Shown: in pieces, positions 52,085 through 59,901 of the stretch
Numbering within the stretch: position 1 is the first letter of the stretch
Layout of the letters: each line of letters opens with the position of its first letter
NCBI GenBank assembly: GCA_964358895.1
Contig: CAYHPR010000003.1
Coordinates: 26,270-90,269 of the forward strand
Length of the DNA stretch: 64,000 bases
Origin: CAYHPR01 sp964358895
GTDB taxonomy: Archaea; Micrarchaeota; Micrarchaeia; CABMEP01
Reading direction: 5' to 3'
Notes under the pieces: model-generated
What the model was told of the DNA's origin: nothing
What the model saw: the letters and a program-made list of their open reading frames with translations, nothing else
Database searches by the model: none
Made by a program: the position numbers and the translations under genes

Positions 52085-53221
52085 ATGTCTAAAAATTTTA
52101 AGATTACCAAACGTCTTATAACTCTTATAGTAGTACTGATAATAATCGGTTTAACCATTTTCTTTTTGGAAAGTACTAAGCCTAGTAATTTTCAAACAAA
52201 GCAAATACAGACTCAAGGACAAGTAACTGGCGAATTAATAACTGGTGAAGTAATGCAAATTGGATCAAGGATTGGTGATCAGGCTCCTGAACTTATCCCG
52301 GGTGGTGACTGGTTTAATTCAAAGCCTCTTACTATTGCAGGACTGCGTGGAAAAGTTGTGATGATTGATTTTTGGACGTACACATGTATCAACTGTATCC
52401 GAACTATTCCATACCTTAGATCGTGGCATGATAAGTATGCTAAAGATGGTCTGGTTATAATTGGCATTCATACCCCTGAATTTAATTTCGAAAGGGATGT
52501 AACTAACGTAAGGAAAGCAATTAATGATCTTAATGTATCTTGGCCAGTTATGCAGGATAATAATTATGCAACATGGAATGCCTTCAATAATCATTACTGG
52601 CCTAGAAAGTTCTTAATCGATAAGGACGGTAAAGTTCGTTACGACCATATAGGAGAAGGAGGTTACGAAGAAACTGAGGAAATGATTATGAAACTCCTTA
52701 AGGAAACAGGTATGCAAGTTTCTGAAAAAGTTGAACTTCCAACTGTGGAAAAAGAGGGTCTTCAACCGACAACTCCAGAAATTTATATTGGCCTATCAAG
52801 GGGTACGTTTGGTAACGTGGCTACGTTTTTTCCAGGTAAATATGATTTTAATGATACAACAAGTTACATCCGTGACCGAATATATTTTGTAGGTACTTGG
52901 GAGTTGCAACCAGAGTTTGCACAATATTCAGGAAGCAGTGATCAAAAAGGAGAGTTGGTGCTCAAGTATTCTGCTAAGAAAGTTAACTTAGTTCTCAAAC
53001 CAAAAGATGGGAAAGGAACGTTTACTCTTGTTCAAGATGGTAAACTTCTCGACAATTCAAATAAAGGAACTGATGTCTTACTAAGGGGAGGAAATTCAGT
53101 TATTGATGTAACAACTGCCAGACTCTATAATCTTGTTAATAATTCAGATTATGGGCAGCACGAACTCAGAATTATCACTAATTCTTCAGATTTTGAGATG
53201 TATGCGTTTACTTTCGGTTAG
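52085..53221 (+). CDS. DipZ/TlpA-like extracytoplasmic thioredoxin
   Basis: A 378-residue protein: membrane anchor at 10-28, TlpA-like thioredoxin domain with 'KVVMIDFWTYTCINCIRTIPYLRSWH' (Cys101, Cys104) and 'NNHYWPRKFLIDKDGKVRYDHIGEG', and a C-terminal beta domain of about 130 residues with 'YFVGTWELQPEFAQ', as in the C-terminal half of mycobacterial DipZ. The CcdA half of DipZ is the separate upstream gene here. The pair would keep outer thiols reduced. Confidence 0.88.
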   Translation: MSKNFKITKRLITLIVVLIIIGLTIFFLESTKPSNFQTKQIQTQGQVTGELITGEVMQIGSRIGDQAPELIPGGDWFNSKPLTIAGLRGKVVMIDFWTYTCINCIRTIPYLRSWHDKYAKDGLVIIGIHTPEFNFERDVTNVRKAINDLNVSWPVMQDNNYATWNAFNNHYWPRKFLIDKDGKVRYDHIGEGGYEETEEMIMKLLKETGMQVSEKVELPTVEKEGLQPTTPEIYIGLSRGTFGNVATFFPGKYDFNDTTSYIRDRIYFVGTWELQPEFAQYSGSSDQKGELVLKYSAKKVNLVLKPKDGKGTFTLVQDGKLLDNSNKGTDVLLRGGNSVIDVTTARLYNLVNNSDYGQHELRIITNSSDFEMYAFTFG

Positions 53222-53233
53222 AAGCATAGAAAC

Positions 53234-53242
53234 CTATAAATA
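53234..53242 (+). promoter_or_regulatory. TATA box of the HEAT-repeat-like gene
   Basis: CTATAAATA preceded by AAAC is centred 26 bases before ATG 53264, consistent with a leaderless transcript separate from the upstream redox operon. Confidence 0.5.
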
Positions 53243-53263
53243 CTATAATCGGGTTAAATTTTT

Positions 53264-53809
53264 ATGCGAAAATTTTTTCAAAGAGTTTTAGGTTTGGAAA
53301 CTGGATCTAACGATTCGATTAAATTAAAAGATGTTAAAGCAGAAGCGCCAATGGAGAACCTATCGGAGCAAAAAAAGAGACTTATTGAAGATTTGATCTT
53401 AGTTCCTATTTCGTTAAAAAGAATCTCTGATGCAGTTGAACAATTAGGTGATCTCAAAGCTTACGAAGCAGTTCCGGAATTAATTAAAGCGCTTAAGTTA
53501 ATGAGTGAAATCTGCAGATGTGATTATTCATCTGAAGGAATTTGTAAGCACTCAGATCTTCACATCGATATTGGTGATGTATTAATAGCTTGGGGCGAAC
53601 AGTCTGTACCCTTTCTTATAAAAGAATTACAGAACGATACCAATGAAGCTTTCGTTCAAGGATATCTAATTTGGATTCTAGGCCAAATCGGCCCTAACGC
53701 AAAGGATGCTTTACCTGCAATTACACAATTTCTCGAAACGGTCCAGACGCAAGATATTCATATCGAAGCAAGAGACGCAATTGAGCAGATAGCTTGTGAA
53801 ACTGCGTGA
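53264..53809 (+). CDS. HEAT-repeat-like protein, unknown function
   Basis: A 181-residue soluble helical protein. After a basic start (MRKFFQRVLG) it shows repeats such as 'AVEQLGDLKAYEAVPELIKAL' and 'IWILGQIGPNAKDALPAITQFLE', typical of PBS-lyase/HEAT repeats. A Cys/His cluster 'EICRCDYSSEGICKHSDLH' lies between the repeats and could bind a metal. Such proteins are scaffolds; no partner can be named. It has its own promoter and converges with OGG1. Confidence 0.6.
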   Translation: MRKFFQRVLGLETGSNDSIKLKDVKAEAPMENLSEQKKRLIEDLILVPISLKRISDAVEQLGDLKAYEAVPELIKALKLMSEICRCDYSSEGICKHSDLHIDIGDVLIAWGEQSVPFLIKELQNDTNEAFVQGYLIWILGQIGPNAKDALPAITQFLETVQTQDIHIEARDAIEQIACETA

Positions 53810-53835
53810 TCGAAATAACGTATTCGTTATTGTCC

Positions 53836-54729
53836 CTATTTTTTTAGATGTTTTCTGCTATATTCGTATAAAAATTGCTGTGCATAGCCTGTATCTTTGC
53901 CCCATTTTCTTCTTGCAAATTCCTGAATATCTTTATAAGAAAATTTAGTTTTTGGAAACATTTTGCGTATCTGCGTACTGTAATATTCTTTCATTGCTCT
54001 AGCAATCCAGACATCAATTGGAAATGCTTCATGCTTATCCAGCGAGAATAGGCAGATACAATCTGCTACCTTTTCGCCGATTCCAGCACTTTTGATCAAA
54101 GAAGTTTTTGCTTCAGCATAGCTTTTCTTTTTCAGTTTGGATATATCAAACTTCGACATCCGTTGTCCAAGTGCTTTCACGTATTTATCCCTAAATCCAA
54201 GTCCACACGCTCTAAGATCTTTCATTGAAGCTTTAGCAAGTGCTTCAGGCTTAGGAAAAAGATAAAAGGAGTTTCTTTCAAAGGAAACCTGTTTTCCATA
54301 AGTATTTCTCAAACGACTGAGTTTCTTTTCTATCCTAGGTATGTTGGAAAATGCACTACATACAAAACTAACCGCAGACTCCCAAGGGTCTTGTCGCAAG
54401 ATTCTAAGGCCGTTAAATTCGGTTACAGCTTTTTTTAGAATTGGATCATTTTTTGATATTCTCTTATATATGCTGCCGACATTTTCATCAAGTGCAAAGT
54501 AATTTCTTACTTCTTCCTCAGAAGATCCAATAAATAATAGTCTATTCTTTTCTTGTTTTAATTTAATTGGTTTGCCGTCTATCTCGCCATAAAACCATCC
54601 ATCTATCTTTTTCCATCCAAAACATTGGCCGCTTGCTAAAGTAGTCTCAAGATTAAATTGATTGATTTTAATAGACTGCAAAATTTCACTTATCCGGTTA
54701 TTCGTCAGGTAGTTTTTCATCAAGAACAT
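53836..54729 (-). CDS. ogg1: 8-oxoguanine DNA glycosylase/AP lyase (OGG1 family)
   Basis: A 297-residue HhH-GPD enzyme with the OGG1 N-terminal domain ('TLASGQCFGWKKIDGWFYG'). The helix-hairpin-helix 'SLIKSAGIGEKVADCICLFSLDKHEAFPIDVW' landmarks give catalytic Lys220 (GEKVADC) and Asp239 (PIDVW), numbered from the first Met. It excises 8-oxoguanine opposite C and nicks the strand. ATG 54729 overlaps the upstream RnfD-like gene by 32 bases; ATG 54720 is an alternative. It is the last gene of a cupredoxin-RnfD-OGG1 operon. Confidence 0.92.
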   Translation of the reverse strand: MFLMKNYLTNNRISEILQSIKINQFNLETTLASGQCFGWKKIDGWFYGEIDGKPIKLKQEKNRLLFIGSSEEEVRNYFALDENVGSIYKRISKNDPILKKAVTEFNGLRILRQDPWESAVSFVCSAFSNIPRIEKKLSRLRNTYGKQVSFERNSFYLFPKPEALAKASMKDLRACGLGFRDKYVKALGQRMSKFDISKLKKKSYAEAKTSLIKSAGIGEKVADCICLFSLDKHEAFPIDVWIARAMKEYYSTQIRKMFPKTKFSYKDIQEFARRKWGKDTGYAQQFLYEYSRKHLKK

Positions 54730-55504
54730 CTTTGAAGAGGTTCATTAGCATCAATGAAATAAGCGTGAATTCCGTAGTAGGAAGAAAAACAGGCGATACT
54801 GCAGAGAGTATTGCTACGATCAGTCCTGCTAAAATCATTGCTTTGAACGTGTATGGCGTCGTTTTCGGTTCTACAAGCATGAATGCTGAGAAAAAAAAGT
54901 ATCCCGATAAGAAACTCGGATCAAGGACTTGCGTTATAGATAATTTTAGTGTAAAAATAGCAAGAATGGGATAAATGATGAAGAATGCAAATGTCATTGG
55001 TAATTTTTGAATACGGTATGAGATGTAAAGACCAAACGGTATTACAAGTAACGTCGCACCAATCCACCATGATCCGACTATAGGCGTCTTCAGGAGATAC
55101 GTAAATATTAATCCAGTTAGCGTAATTCCGAAACCGGCTGGATTGAAAATATTCCTGCTAGCGAATTTCAGAGTGTGTTTTGATAGAATTGCGAAGAATG
55201 CTGCTATAAAATGAACATATATCGGAGCAGTTGGATCGAGTATGCCTGCCACAAATAATCCAGAGATCAATGCAGTTTTTGGTAAGGCTATCGGTTTCTT
55301 GAGAACGAAGTATTTGATCCCTAAATCAAGCAATGCTGCAAATGCTGGGACAGCAATTAATCTTATCCATGACTGAAAGAATGAAGTCGGATTGCTAAAT
55401 GAGAAAACATTGAGATAGACGTTCGATACGATGTTTAATGTAACTAAAAAGATTATCATATAGTCGTAGATTGACCTACTATTAAGTTGATCAATAATTG
55501 ACAT
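54698..55504 (-). CDS. RnfD/NqrB-like membrane protein
   Basis: A 268-residue protein with about nine helices. 'ILSKHTLKFASRNIFNPAGFGITLTGLIF' is the hallmark 'NPA' region of the NQR2/RnfD/RnfE family (PF03116), and 'GYFFFSAFMLVEPKTTPYTFKAMIL' matches its second conserved part. In full Rnf/Nqr complexes this subunit holds a covalent FMN on a Thr; the S/T-G-A-T motif is not evident here. No other Rnf subunits are in the window. It starts 15 bases after a CuA-type lipoprotein and overlaps OGG1. Confidence 0.75.
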   Translation of the reverse strand: MSIIDQLNSRSIYDYMIIFLVTLNIVSNVYLNVFSFSNPTSFFQSWIRLIAVPAFAALLDLGIKYFVLKKPIALPKTALISGLFVAGILDPTAPIYVHFIAAFFAILSKHTLKFASRNIFNPAGFGITLTGLIFTYLLKTPIVGSWWIGATLLVIPFGLYISYRIQKLPMTFAFFIIYPILAIFTLKLSITQVLDPSFLSGYFFFSAFMLVEPKTTPYTFKAMILAGLIVAILSAVSPVFLPTTEFTLISLMLMNLFKDVLDEKLPDE

Positions 55505-55519
55505 TCATCCACTCTTTTA

Positions 55520-56089
55520 TTATTTTACAGCTATCTTTCCTTTCATTCCAGGATGTCCTGCACCACAGAACACTGTGCAGAAGAATTGGAATTCACCTTT
55601 CTTGTCAGCAGTGAATTCCGCGGTCGTAACTTTGCCTGTTTCAAGAACAAGATTTACGTTAAAGTCAGGAATTGAGAATCCATGCGTTACGTCCATTGAT
55701 TTTACATTCAACTTAACCTTGTCACCCATACTGACTTCAATTGTTGCAGGATCAAATTGCCATTGTTTAGCCGTCACATTTATCTCTTTAATCGAAGCAG
55801 TTGCAGTTGTTGTGTTTGTTGAAGTTTGTGTTGTGTTGTTAGATTGGTTAGCATTTCCATTGGTTGTAGTCACATTCGTTGAAGAGGTCGTATTCGTCAC
55901 AGTCGTTTCAGTTTTATTCATCACATCTTGCTGAGAAACAGTAGTTGATTGCGTATTTGAATTAGTAGTAGCTGTAGTTGCAGGGTCCGTAATCGTGTCT
56001 CCTGGTTTTTCAGTTGGCTGAGCTGGTGCTAAACATCCAAAAATTAAAAGCGAAATAAGTAATATTCCAAAAAGTTTGTTCATATCCAT
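55520..56089 (-). CDS. Lipoprotein cupredoxin with CuA motif
   Basis: A 189-residue protein. Signal peptide and lipobox end at Cys19 ('LLIFGC'). Residues 30-98 are a Thr/Asn-rich linker with many N-x-T sequons. Residues 100-189 form a cupredoxin like cytochrome oxidase subunit II or N2O reductase: His136 in 'MDVTHGFSIP' and 'FFCTVFCGAGHPGM' giving Cys171, Cys175, His179 and Met182, the full C-x3-C-x3-H-x2-M binuclear CuA site. No haem-copper oxidase gene is near. It leads an operon with an RnfD-like protein, so it probably exchanges electrons with it. Confidence 0.88.
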   Translation of the reverse strand: MDMNKLFGILLISLLIFGCLAPAQPTEKPGDTITDPATTATTNSNTQSTTVSQQDVMNKTETTVTNTTSSTNVTTTNGNANQSNNTTQTSTNTTTATASIKEINVTAKQWQFDPATIEVSMGDKVKLNVKSMDVTHGFSIPDFNVNLVLETGKVTTAEFTADKKGEFQFFCTVFCGAGHPGMKGKIAVK

Positions 56090-56104
56090 AACTGAGTGAT
56101 AATG

Positions 56105-56112
56105 TTTTAATA
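56105..56112 (+). promoter_or_regulatory. TATA box of the secreted protein gene at 56134
   Basis: TTTTAATA is centred about 26 bases before ATG 56134 in the 44-base space between divergent genes. A leaderless start is predicted. Confidence 0.45.
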
Positions 56113-56133
56113 GCCTTACCTTATCCTAATTTC

Positions 56134-57156
56134 ATGAATAATCCTAACAAACTTGGTTTTATTTTATTTCTTATGTCCGTGAGTTTAATTTTTGCAGTTA
56201 TTGGGGGAGGTGGAGGAAGTTCGTCAGGTGGGGGAAGTTCCTCAGGTGGAGGTAGCAGTAGTTCTGCCTTAGCACCAACTCCGGATATTTTTATCACAGG
56301 TTCATGTAGCGGTAAGACTGTAGCGATCAGCGTATCTGTAAATGGTACTGCAGTTGTCAATGCAGATATTGAAATAACACAATTTAGTTCAACTAGACCG
56401 CCGGTTTCTATTAAGCGAGATAAGACCGACATTAATGGCGTTTATCTTTTTACTCCTGATTTAGCTACGTCGTATCAGTTAACAGTCTCTCACAGCACTA
56501 TCCAGACTGTAAGTAAATCCTTTTCAGTTATCAATTGTGAGGAAAAGAAAAGCGACACTAACGTAACCAACGTTACGGTTCAGCCTATCTCTGCTTCAAA
56601 CATCAGTGAATCGAGCTTAAGTTGTGGAAATCTTTCAACCATGAAGGAAAGGATAACGTGCAGGCTCAATATTCCAGATGAATTAGCACGTCAAGGTCTT
56701 ACTTTTGTTCCGGAAGAATGCAGAGTTCTTAATGGAACTGATAGAGCAAGATGTCTTACAAATTACGACTGGCTCCAGCGTTGCAGACACCTTTCTGCCG
56801 ATCCAGATAGAAACAAATGTTACCTCGCACAAATAAATGTGACAAATATTGCAACACATAGAATTGCCTGTGGAAGTAATTTGACTTGTTTAGATGATCT
56901 GAGAGAAAAAGTTTTCGGATTTGTCAAATTCAGAATATATAATTTAGAAGAAAAAGCAGAACTGCTAGCAGACAGGGAGCTGATCACTGAGGATCAGGCT
57001 ATCGATTTTATTCAAATACTTGAACTTAAAAAACAGAGTTTCAATGATGCTAAAAACGTGACTGCTAAGAAAGCAGTAGTCAAAGAAATTCAAACTGAGT
57101 GGCAAAATCTACGTGTGATAGTTGTAGACGCACTTAAAGCGAAGGCAAAACAATGA
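56134..57156 (+). CDS. Secreted protein with carboxypeptidase-regulatory-like domain
   Basis: A 340-residue protein. Signal helix at 5-22, then a Gly/Ser linker of repeated GGGSSS units (about 25-43), a Cys-containing beta domain with 'VNGTAVVNADIEITQF' typical of carboxypeptidase regulatory-like folds, a middle region with eight Cys ('CGNLSTMKERITCRLN', 'RCRHLSADPDRNKC', 'CGSNLTCLDDL') and a helical, Lys-rich C-terminal part. The paired Cys suggest disulfides and dependence on the DsbA-like protein nearby. The exact family is unknown. Its stop overlaps the next gene by four bases. Confidence 0.6.
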   Translation: MNNPNKLGFILFLMSVSLIFAVIGGGGGSSSGGGSSSGGGSSSSALAPTPDIFITGSCSGKTVAISVSVNGTAVVNADIEITQFSSTRPPVSIKRDKTDINGVYLFTPDLATSYQLTVSHSTIQTVSKSFSVINCEEKKSDTNVTNVTVQPISASNISESSLSCGNLSTMKERITCRLNIPDELARQGLTFVPEECRVLNGTDRARCLTNYDWLQRCRHLSADPDRNKCYLAQINVTNIATHRIACGSNLTCLDDLREKVFGFVKFRIYNLEEKAELLADRELITEDQAIDFIQILELKKQSFNDAKNVTAKKAVVKEIQTEWQNLRVIVVDALKAKAKQ

Positions 57157-57392
57157 GGACAAATAACATTCAAATCTGGATTTTAATTTTTGCGATTAAT
57201 TCATTAGTTCTTGCTGGCTGTTTACAACAACCGTCACAGCAGCAACAAACGAATGCATCAGAACCTGCAGCAGTTACAAATGTTACTCAACCCCTTACAG
57301 AGGTTGATACTACAAAACTAATCGATAATCCGGATCTGCTAAATGATGAGTTTACTTCCATTTATTCAGATCTAGATGCTGTTTCCGAATAG
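57153..57392 (+). CDS. Small lipoprotein
   Basis: A 79-residue protein with a signal peptide ending in the lipobox 'VLAGC' (Cys near residue 22), followed by a Gln/Thr/Asn-rich tail and an acidic C terminus. The ATGA overlap with the upstream gene shows coupled translation, so the two products probably act together at the cell surface. No domain is recognisable. Confidence 0.6.
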   Translation: MRTNNIQIWILIFAINSLVLAGCLQQPSQQQQTNASEPAAVTNVTQPLTEVDTTKLIDNPDLLNDEFTSIYSDLDAVSE

Positions 57393-57423
57393 ACTCTCTC
57401 AAACTCTTTCATATCCCTTATTC

Positions 57424-57444
57424 CAGAGATTTTAATAATCTCTG
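57424..57444 (+). promoter_or_regulatory. Palindrome overlapping the promoter of the DHH gene
   Basis: CAGAGATT and AATCTCTG form a perfect 8-bp inverted repeat around a five-base TTAAT centre. The AT-rich centre (TTTTAATAAT) is about 25 bases before ATG 57460, where a TATA box is expected, so this may be an operator; it could also be a terminator hairpin for the upstream lipoprotein gene. Confidence 0.4.
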
Positions 57445-57459
57445 ATAAATACAAGTATT

Positions 57460-58836
57460 ATGCATGTTTTTGTAACCTCTACGCGCAAAGTAAATGATGA
57501 ATACTTTTTAGGATCAGTTTCAAGCAATGGTAGAGTCATTATTATTTCTAAAGAAAAGTACAGCCCAGGCGATTATCTTAGCGTGGAGGGGGCAACTAGT
57601 AAACTTGATAGAGATATGAAAGAAATAAGGGCAAACGAGACGGTTCTTTTAAAAGGAAAAAAACTCGCAGAAGCTAAAAAAGAGATAGAATCTTTTATTC
57701 AAAAAAACTGTAGACTAAGGAATACGCACATCTTTTCAGATCAAATTATGAGCAAAATGGACAAGTTATTTGAGCAAGCTGCAGTAAAGATTAAGCGGGC
57801 AATATTCTTACACCAGCCAATTATCTTGAGGCATGATAACGATTCTGACGGCCTATGTGCCGCCCTAGCGCTGCATAAGTCAATAAGTGGTGCATTGCAT
57901 CTGAAAGTCATTGCACAGGAATGGCCGTTGTATAAGACTTTAGATGCTGAAGCAGATCTTCGATACTTAAATTCGTTTGAAGCCGAATATTTGAATCCGA
58001 TTCTGATTTGTGCAGATTTTGGAGCCAATCCCGAAAGTATAAACGGATATACTTTAATTAAAAAAGAAAAAGCAGGTTTCGAGATTATTGTTATTGATCA
58101 TCATCCAATGCAAGAGCCAAAAGTCAAGGAACTTATCGATGTCTTGGTCAGTCCTTGGGTTTTCGGAACAGGTTCTAGCTATGCAACAGGTCTTCTTGCC
58201 TCAGAGATTTCACAGCGCATATCCGATGTCGATGTCAAGCGTTATGCAAACATTGCATTGTTTGCAGATCGCAGCAAACTTGTCAAATGGACTAAAGAAG
58301 GAGAGAAGTATTCGATGGCTCTCGAATACCTTATCTCTACTTCAAAATTCCCTCAAACAATAGAGACCTTCTCAAAAGTTATCGATGATGAGGAGACTCT
58401 TGATCTTGCGTATGCTCAAGCCCAAGAAAAAGTGGGAGACATGTTAAACCGGCTCAAAGGGTTTACAAAAACTAAGCGATATGGGATCATAACTGCGTTC
58501 GTTATCAATACAGACAAACTTTCAATTAAAGGCCAGTTTCCTAGAAAAGGAGTGATCACAAGTTTTGCAGCCGATTATCTAGGAAAGAACAATCCTGAAC
58601 CTGTTATCACAGTAGGTTACAGCCAGAGAAATATGAACATGCGGCTCAATCCTGCAGCACTCAAAGCTGGGATTAATTGTTCGGATATTGTTGTCAAAGT
58701 TAAGGAAGCATTAGGAGATGCAATTGAAGGAGGCGGGGGGCATCCAGGTGCATCTGCACTTAGGGTCAGGATCGGTTTTAGTAAGATTGCATTGGACCAA
58801 TTATTAAAAGAAGTCAAAGCTTATGCAATAAAGTGA
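57460..58836 (+). CDS. DHH-family phosphoesterase (archaeal RecJ-like)
   Basis: A 458-residue protein. Residues 1-60 look like a small beta-barrel. DHH domain: 'LRHDNDSDGLCAALAL' (His125, Asp126, Asp128, Asp130), 'ICADFG', 'VIDHHPM' (213-215) and DHHA1 end 'GGGGHPGASALRVRIG' near 424. These are the Mn-binding residues of RecJ-like exonucleases. Archaeal relatives work with GINS (GAN) or in RNA decay as 5'-3' exonucleases. The domain order fits the archaeal RecJ-like class better than small oligonucleases; the substrate is not settled. Confidence 0.82.
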   Translation: MHVFVTSTRKVNDEYFLGSVSSNGRVIIISKEKYSPGDYLSVEGATSKLDRDMKEIRANETVLLKGKKLAEAKKEIESFIQKNCRLRNTHIFSDQIMSKMDKLFEQAAVKIKRAIFLHQPIILRHDNDSDGLCAALALHKSISGALHLKVIAQEWPLYKTLDAEADLRYLNSFEAEYLNPILICADFGANPESINGYTLIKKEKAGFEIIVIDHHPMQEPKVKELIDVLVSPWVFGTGSSYATGLLASEISQRISDVDVKRYANIALFADRSKLVKWTKEGEKYSMALEYLISTSKFPQTIETFSKVIDDEETLDLAYAQAQEKVGDMLNRLKGFTKTKRYGIITAFVINTDKLSIKGQFPRKGVITSFAADYLGKNNPEPVITVGYSQRNMNMRLNPAALKAGINCSDIVVKVKEALGDAIEGGGGHPGASALRVRIGFSKIALDQLLKEVKAYAIK

Positions 58837-58859
58837 TGTAATTGATGTAACCGATGTAA
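58833..58859 (+). repeat. Three tandem 9-base units
   Basis: GTGATGTAA, TTGATGTAA and CCGATGTAA follow each other, the first spanning the stop codon of the DHH gene. It probably reflects slippage; no function is suggested. Confidence 0.5.
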
Positions 58860-58872
58860 CAAAAGGGATAGA

Positions 58873-59742
58873 ATGGAAGTATTCTTTAAAGGCAAATTCA
58901 ATAAGAAGCATTTCGAAAAAGCACTGAATCTAATAAGTGGGTTAATCCCGCAATTGCCAAAAAATTTACAACTTTATTTTATAGACAATCTAGATTCTTG
59001 TCCAACTGTTCCAAATCTGCCGAAATATCAGAAAATAATCTTAAACAAATTTTGCTCGAAAGATAAGATTTCTTTCTCTTATAGTTATGATGACATAAAT
59101 GTAATATTAATCTGGGTTACTCCAGAGAAAAAGTTTTTGAAAACAAATGTGAAGGCTGCTGCAGGATTGATCGCTCATGAAATGATGCATACGATCCTAA
59201 GACATAAAGGACTCGATAAGCAGCTGGTTGATGAATACTTGAGATCTTACGAGAAACAATACTCCCTTCTATCGCAGTTATCTTACTCAAAAAGTAAGCT
59301 TCAACCAATTTTTGATGAGATAGGCAGCGAAGCTGTAATGACACTTAAGGAGCTTTATGCAAATGTGGAGCTTTTGAGGGCAGGATATGGCGATTATCTC
59401 CTTGAGTATTACTTCCATAAAGTTGGTACCGAAGCCTATTGTCCTATGCCTCTTTTTTACAAAGGCAGACTCGGTGATGCAGAACTAATTCAGATAAAAA
59501 AGGCAATCCTTTTTCAACTTTCTTTAATGCCTGCTGAGATCCCATTTCAAAAATACAATCATCCTAAAGCCGAGAAACTTATTAAACATCTAGAAAAATG
59601 CTATGAAAGGAATATAGAAGATATAACTAAAGAGTTTCATGATGTGATTAGATTTGTTATAGATGAGTTCGAGCCGTCAAAAGAATTTCATATTAAGTTC
59701 TTCAAAAGGATTTTTATTAATGCATACAGTATTCTAATCTAG
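58873..59742 (+). CDS. Putative zinc-binding protein with HEMMH motif
   Basis: A 289-residue soluble protein. 'AAAGLIAHEMMHTILRHKGLD' contains His102-Glu103-x-x-His106, and a downstream 'EIGSEAVMTLKELYANVELLRAGYGD' offers Glu residues that could be the third ligand, as in gluzincins. There is no signal peptide, so it acts inside the cell. It looks like a conserved archaeal family without assigned function; peptidase activity is inferred from the motif only. It ends three bases before tRNA-Trp and follows the DHH gene by 36 bases. Confidence 0.6.
   Translation: MEVFFKGKFNKKHFEKALNLISGLIPQLPKNLQLYFIDNLDSCPTVPNLPKYQKIILNKFCSKDKISFSYSYDDINVILIWVTPEKKFLKTNVKAAAGLIAHEMMHTILRHKGLDKQLVDEYLRSYEKQYSLLSQLSYSKSKLQPIFDEIGSEAVMTLKELYANVELLRAGYGDYLLEYYFHKVGTEAYCPMPLFYKGRLGDAELIQIKKAILFQLSLMPAEIPFQKYNHPKAEKLIKHLEKCYERNIEDITKEFHDVIRFVIDEFEPSKEFHIKFFKRIFINAYSILI
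59711..59720 (+). promoter_or_regulatory. TATA-like box for tRNA-Trp inside the upstream coding end
   Basis: TTTTTATTAA lies about 30 bases before the first base of the tRNA and inside the last codons of the HEMMH gene, so the tRNA can have its own promoter there. Confidence 0.35.
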
Positions 59743-59745
59743 TAT

Positions 59746-59863
59746 GGGGGCATAGTCTAACTTGGCAAGATAACAGGCTCCAGACCTGACTAACGTAAGT
59801 AAGTCAAACTCGGTTGTCTTGCGAAGAAACCTGTGGTTCGGGGTTCAAATCCCCGTGTCCCCA
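59746..59863 (+). tRNA. tRNA-Trp (CCA) with a 45-base intron
   Basis: Acceptor arms GGGGGCA and TGTCCCC pair with one G-U. The D arm is GTCT/AGAT, the anticodon stem ACAGG/CCTGT encloses CTCCAGA with anticodon CCA, and the T arm is CGGGG-TTCAAAT-CCCCG; the discriminator is A59863 and CCA is not encoded. An intron of 45 bases is placed at the usual 37/38 site (59784-59828). ACCTG occurs at both ends of the intron, so removing 45 bases at any of six positions gives the same mature tRNA. It has no box C/D guide motifs that I could see, in contrast to the long introns of haloarchaeal tRNA-Trp. Confidence 0.93.
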
Positions 59864-59870
59864 CTAAAAG

Positions 59871-59879
59871 GTTTAAAAG
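59871..59879 (+). promoter_or_regulatory. TATA box of the adenylate cyclase gene
   Basis: GTTTAAAAG is centred 27 bases before ATG 59902 and directly follows the tRNA, predicting a leaderless cyclase mRNA. Confidence 0.5.
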
Positions 59880-59901
59880 ATAAGATTTCTAAGTTGGTTA
59901 T

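Noticed and set aside
59784..59828. Box C/D guide RNA inside the tRNA-Trp intron
   Set aside because: The intron is only 45 bases and shows no RTGATGA/CTGA pairs in the right order.
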